A stretch of 64,000 bases of DNA from Phenylobacterium sp. (GTDB taxonomy: Bacteria; Pseudomonadota; Alphaproteobacteria; Caulobacterales; Caulobacteraceae): NCBI RefSeq assembly GCF_030679875.1, contig NZ_JAUXSP010000019.1, positions 310,001-374,000 on the forward strand. The letters run 5' to 3'. The notes beneath the pieces were generated by a model that saw only the letters and a program-made list of their open reading frames with translations, made no database searches and was not told the DNA's origin. Below, piece by piece: positions 24,313 through 33,726 of this stretch (its first letter is position 1; each line of letters starts with the position of its first letter). A program made the translations under genes and the position numbers.

Positions 24313-25236
24313 ATGCCAAGTGACACGCCGATCCCGATCCTTGATCCGACCGGACGACCCCCCTCCCGGATTGGTCTGGGAATTTTTCTGCGGATCTGCG
24401 CCATGGCGTGCATGGCCGGCTTGTTCGGTCTGGTGAAGGTGGCGTCCGAACGGGGGATTCCGATCTTCGAGACCCTGTTTTTCCGCAACGCCTTCGCCTT
24501 CATACCCATCGCCATCTACATCCACCGGACCAGCGGCTTTGGGGTCCTGCGGACCAGCCGGCCGGGCGCGCACGCCGTGCGAGCTATGGTGGGGCTGACC
24601 GGCATGATCGGCGGCTTTGTCGCGGTCTCCCACCTGCCGCTGACTGAGGCGACGGCCCTTTCCTTTTCGGCGCCCCTCTTCATGACCGCCCTGTCGGTCC
24701 CCCTGCTCAAGGAGGCGGTGGGGCCACACCGTTGGGCGGCTGTGGCCGTGGGCTTTGTGGGGGTGATGATCATGATCCGGCCAGACCCCGCCAACCTGGC
24801 CGATATCGGCGTCATTTTCGCCCTGATCGGGGCGATGGGCTCGGCCCTGGCGATGATCACGATCCGCCAGATCAGCATGACCGAGCCGGGGCCCAGGATC
24901 GTCTTCTACTTCACCATCGCCGGCGCCCTGGCAGGCCTGGCCAGCCTGCCCTTTGGCTGGGTCATGCCGGACGCCGGCGTCTTCGCTCTCTTGGGGTTGA
25001 TGGGGCTGCTGGGCGGCGTCGGCCAGCTCCTGCTGACCGAAGCGATCCGGGTCGCCCCCGTCGCGGTGGTGGCGCCGTTCGACTACACCCAGCTCGTCTG
25101 GGCCAGCCTGTTCGCCTATCTCGTCTGGGACGAGCTACCGAAGGCCCTGACTTTGGCTGGCGCCGGGGTGGTCGCGGCAAGCGGCCTCTACATCCTCTAT
25201 CGGGAGACGATCAAGCGCCGCGAGCGGCAGAGCTGA
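24313..25236 (+). CDS. EamA/DMT family transporter
   Basis: Second DMT-type exporter of the window, 307 aa, about ten helices in two EamA repeats; the first ends at AVAVGFVGVMIMIRP and the second carries AFLVWDELP-like residues seen as FAYLVWDELPKALTLAGAGVV. RIGLGIFLRICAMACMAGLFGLVKVASE opens helix 1. Resembles the S-adenosylmethionine/riboflavin-type uptake or metabolite export branch, but the substrate cannot be assigned. It begins 30 bases after the tandem-HTH gene on the same strand, so that regulator may control it. Confidence 0.9.
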   Translation: MPSDTPIPILDPTGRPPSRIGLGIFLRICAMACMAGLFGLVKVASERGIPIFETLFFRNAFAFIPIAIYIHRTSGFGVLRTSRPGAHAVRAMVGLTGMIGGFVAVSHLPLTEATALSFSAPLFMTALSVPLLKEAVGPHRWAAVAVGFVGVMIMIRPDPANLADIGVIFALIGAMGSALAMITIRQISMTEPGPRIVFYFTIAGALAGLASLPFGWVMPDAGVFALLGLMGLLGGVGQLLLTEAIRVAPVAVVAPFDYTQLVWASLFAYLVWDELPKALTLAGAGVVAASGLYILYRETIKRRERQS

Positions 25237-25371
25237 GACCTCCCAAGGTTGATTTCTCAAGCTAAATTGCAGCGCTGACGTGTTCTGTCACATTGACGGA
25301 ACGAGGATACGGGAGGACTCTGCGATGAGCGTCGGCGCTGGGTCGGCGAATCCTCCCGAGGGGGTCAGACC

Positions 25372-25947
25372 ATGGGTCGTCGACTTTCCATCCTGGCGGC
25401 GCTTGCCGCCCTCACCGCCACCGCCACCGCAGGCGCGGCTCATGGCGCGGTGACCGTTATTGGCGGGGGCATGGCCGAGGCCTGCTCCAAGGCGGCCGTG
25501 GCCGGGCGGTCCGATGAGCGCTTCGAAGAGTTTTGCGACATCGCCCTCGACACCGAGTTCCTCAACGCCCGGGACAGGGCCGGAACCTATGTGAACCGCG
25601 GCGTACTCAGGATGCGCCGGGGCGAGTACGTTCGGGCGATTTCCGACTTCGATCTGGCCGTGAAGATGAAGCCGGATCTGGGGGAGGGGCATGTGAACCG
25701 CGGCGCGGCGCTGATTGGTCAGAAGCGCTACGCCGACAGCCTCCCGGCCATTGACCGGGGCCTTGAGCTTGGCGTCGAGGAGCCGGCCAAGGCCTACTAC
25801 AATCGCGCCCTGGCCCATGAGGGGTTGGAGGACGCCCGCTCGGCCTATTTCGACTACCAGAAGGCGCAGGAACTCGCCCCTGACTGGGCGGCGCCGACGG
25901 AGCAGCTGGCGCGGTTTTCGGTCACCACGCGCACGGTTCCAAACTGA
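25372..25947 (+). CDS. Secreted tetratricopeptide-repeat protein
   Basis: A 191-aa periplasmic protein: signal peptide of about 25 residues ending AGAAHGA, then TPR units AGTYVNRGVLRMRRGEYVRAISDFDLAVKMKPD, GEGHVNRGAALIGQKRYADSLPAIDRGLELGVE and AKAYYNRALAHEGLEDARSAYFDYQKAQELAPD. TPRs mediate protein contacts; no partner can be named. The region 25237-25371 ahead of it holds only a short dyad (TGAC-N7-GTCA near 25276) and no gene. Confidence 0.88.
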   Translation: MGRRLSILAALAALTATATAGAAHGAVTVIGGGMAEACSKAAVAGRSDERFEEFCDIALDTEFLNARDRAGTYVNRGVLRMRRGEYVRAISDFDLAVKMKPDLGEGHVNRGAALIGQKRYADSLPAIDRGLELGVEEPAKAYYNRALAHEGLEDARSAYFDYQKAQELAPDWAAPTEQLARFSVTTRTVPN

Positions 25948-25985
25948 GCGAGGGAGCGGCCCGGGCCGCCACGCGTTGTGTTGTC

Positions 25986-26363
25986 ATGACGACGCCAAAG
26001 CCCCGCCAGACCAGAGTTTCGCTGCTGTTCGCCACCCTGACCCTGTCGGGGCTGGTCATCGCCGCACCGGTCGCAGCGCAGGACGCCTACACCCAGCATC
26101 AACTGGGCGTGCTGGAGGCCCAGCAACAGATGGACCGCTATCGCGGCGTGGTTCAGCAGAACGAACTGAACGCCCTGTCGGCTGAGGTTCAGACCGAGCG
26201 GGCCTTGCAGGACATGCGCCGCCAGCGCCAGGCGCCGGTCCTGGCGCCCACGACCCTGTGGGCCGCGCCTGCGGCCGGACCTGATGAGGTCCGGATTCCC
26301 GATGATCGCCTGGCCGACTCCAACGCCCGGATCCGTGCGATCCTGGAGCGCGACAAGCGGTAG
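25986..26363 (+). CDS. Secreted small helical protein, unknown function
   Basis: 125 aa with a signal peptide (cleavage expected near AAPVAAQD, about residue 32), then a glutamine-rich helical segment with coiled-coil character (HQLGVLEAQQQMDRYRGVVQQNELNALSAEVQTERALQDMRRQRQ) and a short C-terminal helix. Not recognised. It lies between a TPR protein and a zinc peptidase on the same strand and may share their transcript. Confidence 0.75.
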   Translation: MTTPKPRQTRVSLLFATLTLSGLVIAAPVAAQDAYTQHQLGVLEAQQQMDRYRGVVQQNELNALSAEVQTERALQDMRRQRQAPVLAPTTLWAAPAAGPDEVRIPDDRLADSNARIRAILERDKR

Positions 26364-26432
26364 TCTATGACCCCCGACCAGGGCATGGTCGCCACGAGGC
26401 CGGCTTGGCTCGGGTTTCTGGAGACGTGACGT

Positions 26433-27281
26433 ATGCGCTGGCGGGGTGGACGGCGATCCGGAAACATCGATGACCGTCGTGGGGTTGGCCCCGTGGCGGG
26501 CGGGCTCGGCGTCGGCGGCGTGGTATTGGCCCTGATTGGCTACTTCGTCTTCGGCATCGATCCGAGCACCACGCTAAGCGTCGTGAACGGCGCCGGGGCC
26601 CCCGCCGCCCAGGCGTCCGGCGTCCGCGGCGCGCCCGATGACGAGTCCGGCCAGTTCGTCGATGTGATTGAAACCTCCACCGCCGAGGTGTGGACCGAAC
26701 TCTTCCAGCAGTCGGGCCAGACCTATGAACCGCCGGCGGCCATGGTGCTCTACGAGCAGGCCACAGGCACCCGCTGCGGCACAGGCCAGGCGGCCATGGG
26801 ACCCTTCTATTGCCCGGCTGATCGCAGCGTCTATCTGGACCTGTCCTTCTGGGACGATCTGGAGAACAGGTTCGGCGCAGGAGGCGAGGCCGCCCGGGCC
26901 TATGTCATCGCCCATGAGATCGCTCATCATGTTCAGAACCTGACGGGCCAGATGGATCAGGCCCGACGCCTGGGCTCCCAGGGGGCCGAAAGCGGCGCGG
27001 TACGGCTGGAGTTGCAGGCTGACTGCTATGCCGGCGTCTGGGCGGCCCGGGCCGAAGTCGCCTCGGGCGGCGCTGTGGCGCTGGGGCCGGACGACATCGC
27101 CGAAGGTCTGGCGGCGGCCTCGGCTATCGGCGACGACACTCTGCAGAAGCAGAGCCAGGGTCGCGTGGTCCCCGACGCCTTCACCCACGGCTCCAGCGCC
27201 CAGAGGATGGCCTGGTTCCGGCGCGGCGCGGAGACCGGTGATCCCAACGCCTGCGACACCTTCAGCGCGAGCCGTCTCTAG
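26433..27281 (+). CDS. Neutral zinc metallopeptidase, YpfJ family
   Basis: A 282-aa membrane-anchored putative metallopeptidase. The N-terminus MRWRGGRRSGNIDDRRG is followed by one helix (about 27-48, with the Gly-rich GGLGVGGVVLALIGYFVF), then an extracytoplasmic domain with GTRCGTGQAAMGPFYCPADRSVYLDLSFW and the HExxH motif in VIAHEIAHHVQ (about residue 165). RLELQADCYAGVWA supplies the likely third ligand. Ends with HGSSAQRMAWFRRGAETGDPNACDTF, typical of the family. Confidence 0.93.
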   Translation: MRWRGGRRSGNIDDRRGVGPVAGGLGVGGVVLALIGYFVFGIDPSTTLSVVNGAGAPAAQASGVRGAPDDESGQFVDVIETSTAEVWTELFQQSGQTYEPPAAMVLYEQATGTRCGTGQAAMGPFYCPADRSVYLDLSFWDDLENRFGAGGEAARAYVIAHEIAHHVQNLTGQMDQARRLGSQGAESGAVRLELQADCYAGVWAARAEVASGGAVALGPDDIAEGLAAASAIGDDTLQKQSQGRVVPDAFTHGSSAQRMAWFRRGAETGDPNACDTFSASRL

Positions 27282-27286
27282 CCAGC

Positions 27287-27976
27287 TCAGATGGGCGGCG
27301 GCGGCTCATGTTCCAGGCAGACCGCCACGCAGCGCCGGGCCAGGAGGTCGCCGGCGTCGATCAGCGGGACCGAAATCTCGGCGGCCGACAGCACCAACGG
27401 CGCCTCGGTGCAGCCGGCGATCAGGGTCTCGGCGCCCTCGGCCACCAGATCATGGGCGAGCGCCGCCATTTCCAACCGGGCCTCGGGCGACAGATCGCCA
27501 CCCTTGATACGATAGAGCAGCGCCATGAAGGCCTCCTGGCGCTCAGGCCCCAGGGCGACCAGACCCAGGCCCCGGGCGGCGAGATACTCCCGGTAGAGCC
27601 GTAGCGCCCCCTTGGTGCCGAGCACCCCGACGCGGCGGGCGCCGGTGTCGGCCGCGGCCTTGGCGGCGCCGCCGATCATGTCGATCAGCGGCAGGCCGCT
27701 GGCGCGAACAATCAGGTCCGCATGTGCGTGGGCGGTATTGCAGGGCATGGCCAGCACCTCCGCGCCGCCGCCCGCCAGGCCGCCGGCCATCTCGGCCAGC
27801 ACCGGACCCGCGGCCGCGCCCGGCGTGTTGCGATCAGGGACCTGCGGATTGAGGTCCATCAGGACGCGGATGTGGTCCTGATCCCGCTCGGCGGGGGTGT
27901 AGGCCTGCAGCCTGCCCAGGAAGTCGAGGGTGGCCGCCGGCCCCATGCCCCCCAGGACGCCAAGGATCAGGCTCAT
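27287..27976 (-). CDS. Aspartate/glutamate racemase family protein
   Basis: Cofactor-independent two-cysteine racemase fold, 229 aa. [15 protein letters not shown] opens the protein; the two catalytic cysteines are in MPCNTAHAH (about 80) and [10 protein letters not shown] (about 190). Family members interconvert L- and D-Asp or D-Glu. It overlaps the downstream-acting pyridoxal enzyme gene (27973) by 4 bases on the same strand, suggesting a shared role in D-amino acid metabolism. Confidence 0.9.
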   Translation of the reverse strand: MSLILGVLGGMGPAATLDFLGRLQAYTPAERDQDHIRVLMDLNPQVPDRNTPGAAAGPVLAEMAGGLAGGGAEVLAMPCNTAHAHADLIVRASGLPLIDMIGGAAKAAADTGARRVGVLGTKGALRLYREYLAARGLGLVALGPERQEAFMALLYRIKGGDLSPEARLEMAALAHDLVAEGAETLIAGCTEAPLVLSAAEISVPLIDAGDLLARRCVAVCLEHEPPPPI

Positions 27977-28977
27977 CCCAGAAGGCCTTCCAGCTCGCCC
28001 TGATAGCCGAACAAGCCCTGGGCGCCGCCGGTATGGAGGAAAACCACGGTCTCACCCTGGAAGGCGCCCTTGGCGCAAAGGTCGATCAGCCCCTTCATCG
28101 CCTTGCCGCTATAGACTGGGTCCAGGATCAGGGCCTCCGTGCGGGCCGCCAGCTTCAAGGCGTCGATCACCGCCTGATCGATGAGGCCGTAGCCGGCGCC
28201 CACATAGTCGCAGTTGGCCGCCACGCGATCGCGGGTCACCCGGCCCGCCTGGCCCAGCAGCGCGCAGGTCTCCTGGGCCAGCTTGAACACGTTGGCCTCC
28301 TGGGTGGCTTGCGGCGCCCGGACGCCAATGCCCAGGACGGGAATGTCAGCGCCGATCACGGCCAGCCCCGCCACAAGCCCCGCATGGGTGCCCGCGCTCC
28401 CCGTGGCGGTGATGATCCGGTCAATTTTCAGCCCCAGGGTGTCGGCCTGGACCACCAGCTCGCGGGCGCAGTCGGCATAGCCGAGCGCGCCAATGGCGTT
28501 GGATCCGCCGCCGGGAATGACATAGGGCCGGCCGCCGCGCTCGCGCACGGCTTGAGCCACGCGCTCCAGGGCTGCGTTCATGTCGCTTCCGCCGGGCACG
28601 GTCTCGATATTGGCGCCCAGCAGGCGGTCGAGGAGGACATTGCCGGAGTTGTTGTAGTCCACCGCGCCAGAGCCCGTTCGGGCTTCCAGGATGATCTCGC
28701 AGGCCATGCCCAGCTTGGCGGCGGCGGCGGCCGTCTGGCGCACATGATTGGACTGGATCGCGCCCTGGGTGACCAGGGTGTCGGCGCCCTCGGCCACCGC
28801 CTCGCCGGCCAGGAATTCGAGCTTGCGGGTCTTGTTGCCGCCGCCGGCCAGGCCCGTGGCGTCATCGCGCTTGATGAACAGATTCAGCCCCCCAAGGGCC
28901 TCCCCCAGGCGGGGGGCGGCCTCAAGGGGCGTCGGCAGGTGCGCGAAGCGGACGCGGGGAAAGCGGGCCAGGTGCAT
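27973..28977 (-). CDS. D-cysteine desulfhydrase / L-cysteate sulfo-lyase family PLP enzyme
   Basis: Fold-type II PLP enzyme of the ACC deaminase/D-cysteine desulfhydrase family, 334 aa. The PLP lysine is in [11 protein letters not shown], followed by [21 protein letters not shown] and the phosphate-binding [11 protein letters not shown]. The N-terminus [19 protein letters not shown] also resembles CuyA (cysteate sulfo-lyase), so the substrate could be D-cysteine or cysteate. It is the first gene of a pair with the racemase, overlapping by 4 bases. Confidence 0.88.
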   Translation of the reverse strand: MHLARFPRVRFAHLPTPLEAAPRLGEALGGLNLFIKRDDATGLAGGGNKTRKLEFLAGEAVAEGADTLVTQGAIQSNHVRQTAAAAAKLGMACEIILEARTGSGAVDYNNSGNVLLDRLLGANIETVPGGSDMNAALERVAQAVRERGGRPYVIPGGGSNAIGALGYADCARELVVQADTLGLKIDRIITATGSAGTHAGLVAGLAVIGADIPVLGIGVRAPQATQEANVFKLAQETCALLGQAGRVTRDRVAANCDYVGAGYGLIDQAVIDALKLAARTEALILDPVYSGKAMKGLIDLCAKGAFQGETVVFLHTGGAQGLFGYQGELEGLLG

Positions 28978-29046
28978 GATCGGCTCCTCAATGAACTTGA
29001 GCCTGCCCTAGCACGCGCCTTGCCCCGGCGTCTGCGCCGCAGCAGA

Positions 29047-29442
29047 TCAGGGAACTAGGATTGGAGCGGCCACGAGACCCAACCCGGCGATGCTGACCAG
29101 CCAGGCCAGGGACCGCAGGCCCCGCACCCCGAAGGCGTAGAGCGGGACATAGGCGACGCGGGCCCAGAAGTAGACCTGAGCGCCGATGGCGCTGAGGTCT
29201 GAACCCCGTCCGGTGACATGGGCGATCAGGACCACGCCGATGAAGATGGGCAAGGTCTCGAACAGATTGGCCTGGGCCCGCTGCAGCCGCTGGGCGCGGG
29301 GACTGAGGGACGGCATGTCCTCGTCCCGGGCCCCAGTGTTCCATTTCAGCCCGTACTGGGCGGTGCGCGCCATGTCGAACAGCAGGATCTGAATGAAGGC
29401 CAGGACCAAAGTCCAGGCCAGCATGACGAGTTCAATGGTCAT
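29047..29442 (-). CDS. MAPEG family membrane protein
   Basis: A 131-aa four-helix inner-membrane protein of the membrane-associated eicosanoid/glutathione metabolism superfamily. The signature lies in LQRAQANLFETLPIFIGVVLIAH (helix 2, the FETLPIF type) and VYFWARVAYVPLYAFGVRGLRSLAW (helices 3-4). Bacterial members may have glutathione transferase or peroxidase activity; its role here is unknown. Confidence 0.9.
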   Translation of the reverse strand: MTIELVMLAWTLVLAFIQILLFDMARTAQYGLKWNTGARDEDMPSLSPRAQRLQRAQANLFETLPIFIGVVLIAHVTGRGSDLSAIGAQVYFWARVAYVPLYAFGVRGLRSLAWLVSIAGLGLVAAPILVP

Positions 29443-29494
29443 AGCGTTCTCCCCCTTAGCGCTCCCTGGTGGAGCTTCAGCTTGAGGGGACGCC

Positions 29495-29528
29495 GACGCC
29501 GGGCCGCCGTCAAGGACGACCCGGCGTC
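29495..29528 (-). terminator. Possible terminator hairpin after the TonB receptor
   Basis: GACGCCGGG (29495-29503) pairs with CCCGGCGTC (29520-29528), 9 bp, just beyond the stop of the minus-strand receptor. No T-run follows, so it may be only an RNA-stabilising or Rho-associated hairpin. Confidence 0.35.
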
Positions 29529-29552
29529 AACGCCGCGCGGTTCAGCGGGAGA

Positions 29553-31967
29553 TCAGCCGCCGAACTTGCGGGTGAACCGCACCCCGATCGCCCGGGGCGG
29601 CAGGACATAGGTGTAGTAGCTGCGCACATAGACCGGGTCGCCGTTCCCGTCGAAAACGGGCTGGTTGTACTGGCTGGTCGCCCGGGCGCCGGTCTCGGCG
29701 AACTCGTTGAAGAGGTTCTTCACATAGAGGGTCGCCGTCCAGTCGCTGGCCCCCAGGGAGACCGCGGCGTTGTGCACCTGGTAGCCGTCCAGGGTCAGGC
29801 TCTCAGCCCGGCCGCCGGTTCGGGTCAGCACATCGCCAAGCGCCGTCACCCCATAGTTGAAGCCGAAATCCAGGCCATTGCCGAGGGTGCGCTCATAGTC
29901 GACAAACAGGCTGCCCTGATGTTCCGGTGAGCCCGGCAGCCGGTCGCCGGGCATGCCGTCCTCATAGGTGATGGTGCTCTGGAAGCCCGGCGGGTTGAAG
30001 CGCGGCACCAGGTTCGGCGTCACCTCGGTGAGCTCAGAGGTGTTGTAGGAATAACTCCCCCTCACGGTCCAGGACTGGGCCAGACGGCCAATGAAGTTGA
30101 GCTCAACGCCCTTTGATTCCGCGGCCGAGCCATTCTTGGTGATCGGGATGAGGCCATTTTCGGTGGCTGAGGAGACCTGCGGATCGCTCCATTCGATGAA
30201 ATAGGCCGAGCCGTTGAGGGTCAGGCGATCATCGAAGAGTTGGGTCTTCAGGCCCACCTCGTAGTTCAGGGTCTTGTCGGGCTGGTAGGCCAGTTCATTG
30301 GGCAGGGCGCAGCTGATCTGGTTGGCTGGCAGCGGCACGGGGCAGGGGCCGACCCCGTTGGAATTACCGATCCGGTAGCCTTCGCTGACCGTCAGATAGC
30401 CCAGAATGTCGTCGGTGAACTGGTAGGATGTGTTGAACTTGTAGAGCCAGCCGTCGTCCTCCTGGCCGCCAGGCTCGAAGTTCAGATTGATCTCGTCGGG
30501 TCCGGCGCCGAAGAAGACGCTGTAGAGCAAGGGGAAATCGACGGCCTGGAAGGTCTTCAGCTCGTAGGAATAGCGCCTTGCGCCCACGGTCACCTGCCAT
30601 GCCGGCGTGATCTCGTAGGTGACCTCGCCATAGAGCGCCTGCTCCTTCAGGTCGGTGAGGCCGACATTGTAGTATTCCAGGGCGTCTGGGCGCTCGCCAC
30701 CCAGCCACTCGGCGTAGCCTGGGGTGAATTCCTTGCTCGAGGTGTTGGAGTCGAGTTCGTAGTAGTACCCGCCCAGGATCCAGCTGATCGGCCCCTCATA
30801 GGCCGAAACCAGGCGAAGTTCCTGGCTCAAAACCTGCTGGCCGGACTCTTCCAGCGTGTAGGCGGTGAAGGTCGGGAAGGCCTCGTAGCTGTATTCGAGG
30901 CTGATCAGCAGATCGGTCTGGTCCCGCTGCCCGCGCTCGGTATAGCGCGACTTGCCGGTGGACGAGGTGAGCTGGGCGAAGCCCAGGTCGGCGGTCACCT
31001 CCAGCGCCAGCAACTCGTTCCACCGTCGGTTCGGCTCCAGGACCCGTCCGGCCGATACATAGTCGCCTGTCGCCAGGGTGCTGCGGCGGTGGCTCACCTG
31101 GCGGGCGCCGACGTCCTTTTCCTGGAAATGGTAGGTGACGGTCCCGTCCAGCCAGTCGGTCGGCGCCCAGCGCGCCGCCAAGCGGCCAGACGTGACCGAC
31201 TCGTAGTTGGCGTCCTTCTTGTTGGTCAGGCTCTGGGAGACGGCGGCCGGGTCGCTGAAGTCGGGGTCCGGGTCTGAGATGCCCGGCTGCTGGACCAGGA
31301 AGTTGTAGTCGATGAAGCCGCTGTCATGCAGCTGGTCGAAGGAGGCCCGCAGGGCGAAGGAGTCGCCGAGCGGCGCGTTGAAGGTGACCCCCAGGTCGCG
31401 GGAGAGACTGCTGGCCTCGCTATACTGATAGGCGTCGGCGCGGACCTCCATCATGGGGGCGGCGAAGTCTGGCCTGTTGGGGATGTAGCGGATCGCGCCG
31501 CCCAGGGTGCCGGCGCCATAGAGCGTGCCCTGCGGCCCCAGCAGAATCTCGACCCGCTCCAGGTCATTGGTCTTGAGGTCCACATAGAGCGGGATTTCGC
31601 CGACATAGGTCGCCACCGTGCCGCCGCCGCCGCTGACCCCCTCCGCCGAGCCGAGGGGATCGGCGTTCAGGCCGCGGACGATGATGCGATTGTCGCCCCG
31701 GGAGCCCTGGTCAACGATGTGGATGCCGGGCACCCACTTGGCCACGTCCGACAGGTCCGACAGGCCCTGTTTCTCCATTTCGACCGCGCCTACGGCGGCG
31801 ATGTTGATCGGCGCATCCTGCACGGTGGAGTCCCGCCGGGTGGCGGTGATGATCAGTTCCTGGACCTCGACGGCCTGGGCCGACGCGATCGTCGGGATCG
31901 CGGTGGTGACGGCGAGCGCGCTGATCGAGGTCAGCAGAGTGGCTCGCGGAGACAGGTTGAGACGCAT
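29553..31967 (-). CDS. TonB-dependent outer-membrane receptor
   Basis: An 804-aa receptor: signal peptide to about residue 30 (ISALAVTTAIPTIASAQA), the TonB-box-like VQELIITATRR, the plug domain with DAPINIAAVGAVEMEKQGLSDL, VRGLNADPLGSAEG and GPQGTLYGAGTLGGAIRYIPNRP, then a long beta-barrel ending in aromatic RAIGVRFTRKFGG. It is of the Sphingomonas/Caulobacter type with TVQDAP-like motif, substrate unknown. ATG 31967 is supported by GGGGAAG upstream; the open frame continues 226 residues further back but covers the divergent gene. It is divergent from a TPR-sulfotransferase. Confidence 0.94.
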   Translation of the reverse strand: MRLNLSPRATLLTSISALAVTTAIPTIASAQAVEVQELIITATRRDSTVQDAPINIAAVGAVEMEKQGLSDLSDVAKWVPGIHIVDQGSRGDNRIIVRGLNADPLGSAEGVSGGGGTVATYVGEIPLYVDLKTNDLERVEILLGPQGTLYGAGTLGGAIRYIPNRPDFAAPMMEVRADAYQYSEASSLSRDLGVTFNAPLGDSFALRASFDQLHDSGFIDYNFLVQQPGISDPDPDFSDPAAVSQSLTNKKDANYESVTSGRLAARWAPTDWLDGTVTYHFQEKDVGARQVSHRRSTLATGDYVSAGRVLEPNRRWNELLALEVTADLGFAQLTSSTGKSRYTERGQRDQTDLLISLEYSYEAFPTFTAYTLEESGQQVLSQELRLVSAYEGPISWILGGYYYELDSNTSSKEFTPGYAEWLGGERPDALEYYNVGLTDLKEQALYGEVTYEITPAWQVTVGARRYSYELKTFQAVDFPLLYSVFFGAGPDEINLNFEPGGQEDDGWLYKFNTSYQFTDDILGYLTVSEGYRIGNSNGVGPCPVPLPANQISCALPNELAYQPDKTLNYEVGLKTQLFDDRLTLNGSAYFIEWSDPQVSSATENGLIPITKNGSAAESKGVELNFIGRLAQSWTVRGSYSYNTSELTEVTPNLVPRFNPPGFQSTITYEDGMPGDRLPGSPEHQGSLFVDYERTLGNGLDFGFNYGVTALGDVLTRTGGRAESLTLDGYQVHNAAVSLGASDWTATLYVKNLFNEFAETGARATSQYNQPVFDGNGDPVYVRSYYTYVLPPRAIGVRFTRKFGG

Positions 31968-32050
31968 GATGGTTCTTCCCCTCGGCTTTGCTGAGAGGCA
32001 GGCTGCGGACCGGCGTGCTCGGGTCTCAAGGCCCTTGTTGCACTGCAGAA

Positions 32051-32082
32051 CGCAAATATTCAGTATGACGAAAATATGTGCG
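32051..32082. promoter_or_regulatory. Inverted repeat between TonB receptor and TPR-sulfotransferase
   Basis: CGCAAATATT (32051-32060) and AATATGTGCG (32073-32082) match as an inverted repeat at 9 of 10 positions with a 12-base spacer. It is an AT-rich patch in the middle of a 141-base divergent promoter region (31968-32108), so it is a candidate operator acting on both genes. Confidence 0.45.
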
Positions 32083-32108
32083 CGTATGCACTGGTTTGAC
32101 GGCGCCCC

Positions 32109-33701
32109 ATGACTGCGATCCCCCCGAATGTCAGCGTCGAGCGCCTCGCCCGGGCCGAGCGATTGATGGCTGACAAGGCCTATGAGCCGGCCCACGCCCT
32201 GTGCATGGAGGTTCTGTCGGTTGATCCCAGCGCGGCCCGCGCCTGGTTCCTGCTCGGCGTCCTGGCCGCCGATCACGACAACCCGACCAAGGCTGCGGAG
32301 CTCTTCGCACGCGCAGCGTCCCTCGATCTCGACGACCCTCGGGCGCCGGCCCAGCTGGCCCGCTGCCTGATCGCCCTCAACCGGCGGGACGAAGCCTTGA
32401 CCCAGGCCCAGGTGGCCGCGGGCCGGGGGCCGGCCGACGCCCTGACGCTGGACACCCTCGGCGTGGTGTACAGCCGGGCCGGCCTGCATGAGCGCGCGAT
32501 CGGCTTTTTCGAGACGGCCTTCGCCCGGGAGCCTCGCAACGCCAGCTTCGCCTACAACCTGGCGGCTTCGCGGCAGTTCTCCGGCGATTTCAACGGCGCC
32601 GAGATGGCCTATGCTCGGGCGCTGGACATCGATCCCAGTCTGCACCGGGCCTGGTCATCCCGGGTGCAGCTGCGTCGCCAGACCCCCGAGGCCAACTTCA
32701 TACCAGAGCTGGAGGCCCAGTTCGCCGCCGCAGGCCCGGACCCCGAGCGCCGGCTTCACCTGGGCCACGCCCTGGCCAAGACTCATGAGGACCTCGGCGC
32801 CCCCGAAGTGGCGCTCGACTGGTTGATCAAGGCCAAGGCCGCCAAGCGCCGGCAGGTCGGCTATGACCGGCGGGCTGACGCCGATCTCTTCGCGGCGGCC
32901 AGGGCGACCTTCGGTTCCGGCGACGTGGCCGCGGGCGCGGGCTCTGACAGACCGATCTTCGTGGTCGGTCTGCCGCGGACCGGCACCACCCTGGTCGACC
33001 GCATCCTGTCCAGTCACCCACAGGTGACCTCGGCCGGGGAGCTGACCAACTTTGGCCTGATCCTCAAGCGTATGACTGGCTCACCTGGCGCCTATGTTCT
33101 GGATGAAACCACCCTGGAAACCGCCCGCGGCATCGACCTGCGCGAGGCCGGCGCGGCCTATCTGCGGAGCGTGGCGCCGCTCGTGGCCGGGGAGGCTCGC
33201 TTCGTCGACAAGATGCCGCTCAACATCCTCTATGCCGGCCTGATCCACCGGGCCTTGCCCCATGCGCGGATCATCTGCCTGCGCCGTCATCCCATGGACG
33301 CCTGCCTGTCCAATTTCCGGCAGCTCTTCGCCACGGGCTTTTCCTACTACGACTACGCCTACGACCTGGCCGACACCGGGGCCTACTACGCCGAGTTCGA
33401 CCGGTTGGCCGCTCATTGGCGTACGGCCCTGCCTTCCGACCGGTTCACCGAGATCGCCTATGAGGATCTGGTGGCGAACCAGGAGGGCGAGACGCGACGC
33501 CTGCTCGACTTCTGTGGCCTGGACTTCGACCCGCGCTGTCTGGCCTTCCATGAGAACGCTGCGCCGGTGGCGACCGCCAGCTCGGTGCAGGTACGCAGTC
33601 CGATCTATTCCAGCTCCATCGGCCGCTGGCGCAGATACGGACCGGGTCTGGCGCCCCTGCGCTCAGCCCTGGAGAAGGCGGGCATCCCGATCGACGACTA
33701 G
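32109..33701 (+). CDS. Tetratricopeptide-repeat sulfotransferase
   Basis: 530 aa in two parts. Residues about 10-240 are TPRs (AWFLLGVLAADHDNPTKAAELFARAASLDLDD, DTLGVVYSRAGLHERAIGFFETAFAREPRN and others). Residues about 280-525 are a sulfotransferase domain with the PAPS phosphate-binding loop FVVGLPRTGTTLVDRILSSHP and FVDKMPLN, then the 3'-phosphate site RHPMDACLSNFRQ. It would transfer sulfate from PAPS to an unknown acceptor. There is no signal peptide. Divergent from a TonB receptor; this neighbourhood recurs, in my recollection, in Caulobacterales and Sphingomonadales. Confidence 0.93.
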   Translation: MTAIPPNVSVERLARAERLMADKAYEPAHALCMEVLSVDPSAARAWFLLGVLAADHDNPTKAAELFARAASLDLDDPRAPAQLARCLIALNRRDEALTQAQVAAGRGPADALTLDTLGVVYSRAGLHERAIGFFETAFAREPRNASFAYNLAASRQFSGDFNGAEMAYARALDIDPSLHRAWSSRVQLRRQTPEANFIPELEAQFAAAGPDPERRLHLGHALAKTHEDLGAPEVALDWLIKAKAAKRRQVGYDRRADADLFAAARATFGSGDVAAGAGSDRPIFVVGLPRTGTTLVDRILSSHPQVTSAGELTNFGLILKRMTGSPGAYVLDETTLETARGIDLREAGAAYLRSVAPLVAGEARFVDKMPLNILYAGLIHRALPHARIICLRRHPMDACLSNFRQLFATGFSYYDYAYDLADTGAYYAEFDRLAAHWRTALPSDRFTEIAYEDLVANQEGETRRLLDFCGLDFDPRCLAFHENAAPVATASSVQVRSPIYSSSIGRWRRYGPGLAPLRSALEKAGIPIDD

Positions 33702-33726
33702 CGCATGATCCAGGCGGCTGAGCGCC

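Noticed and set aside
31968..32645. Upstream extension (226 residues) of the TonB receptor frame
   Set aside because: It would cover the divergent sulfotransferase gene and precede a clear signal peptide; ATG 31967 with a ribosome site is the sensible start.
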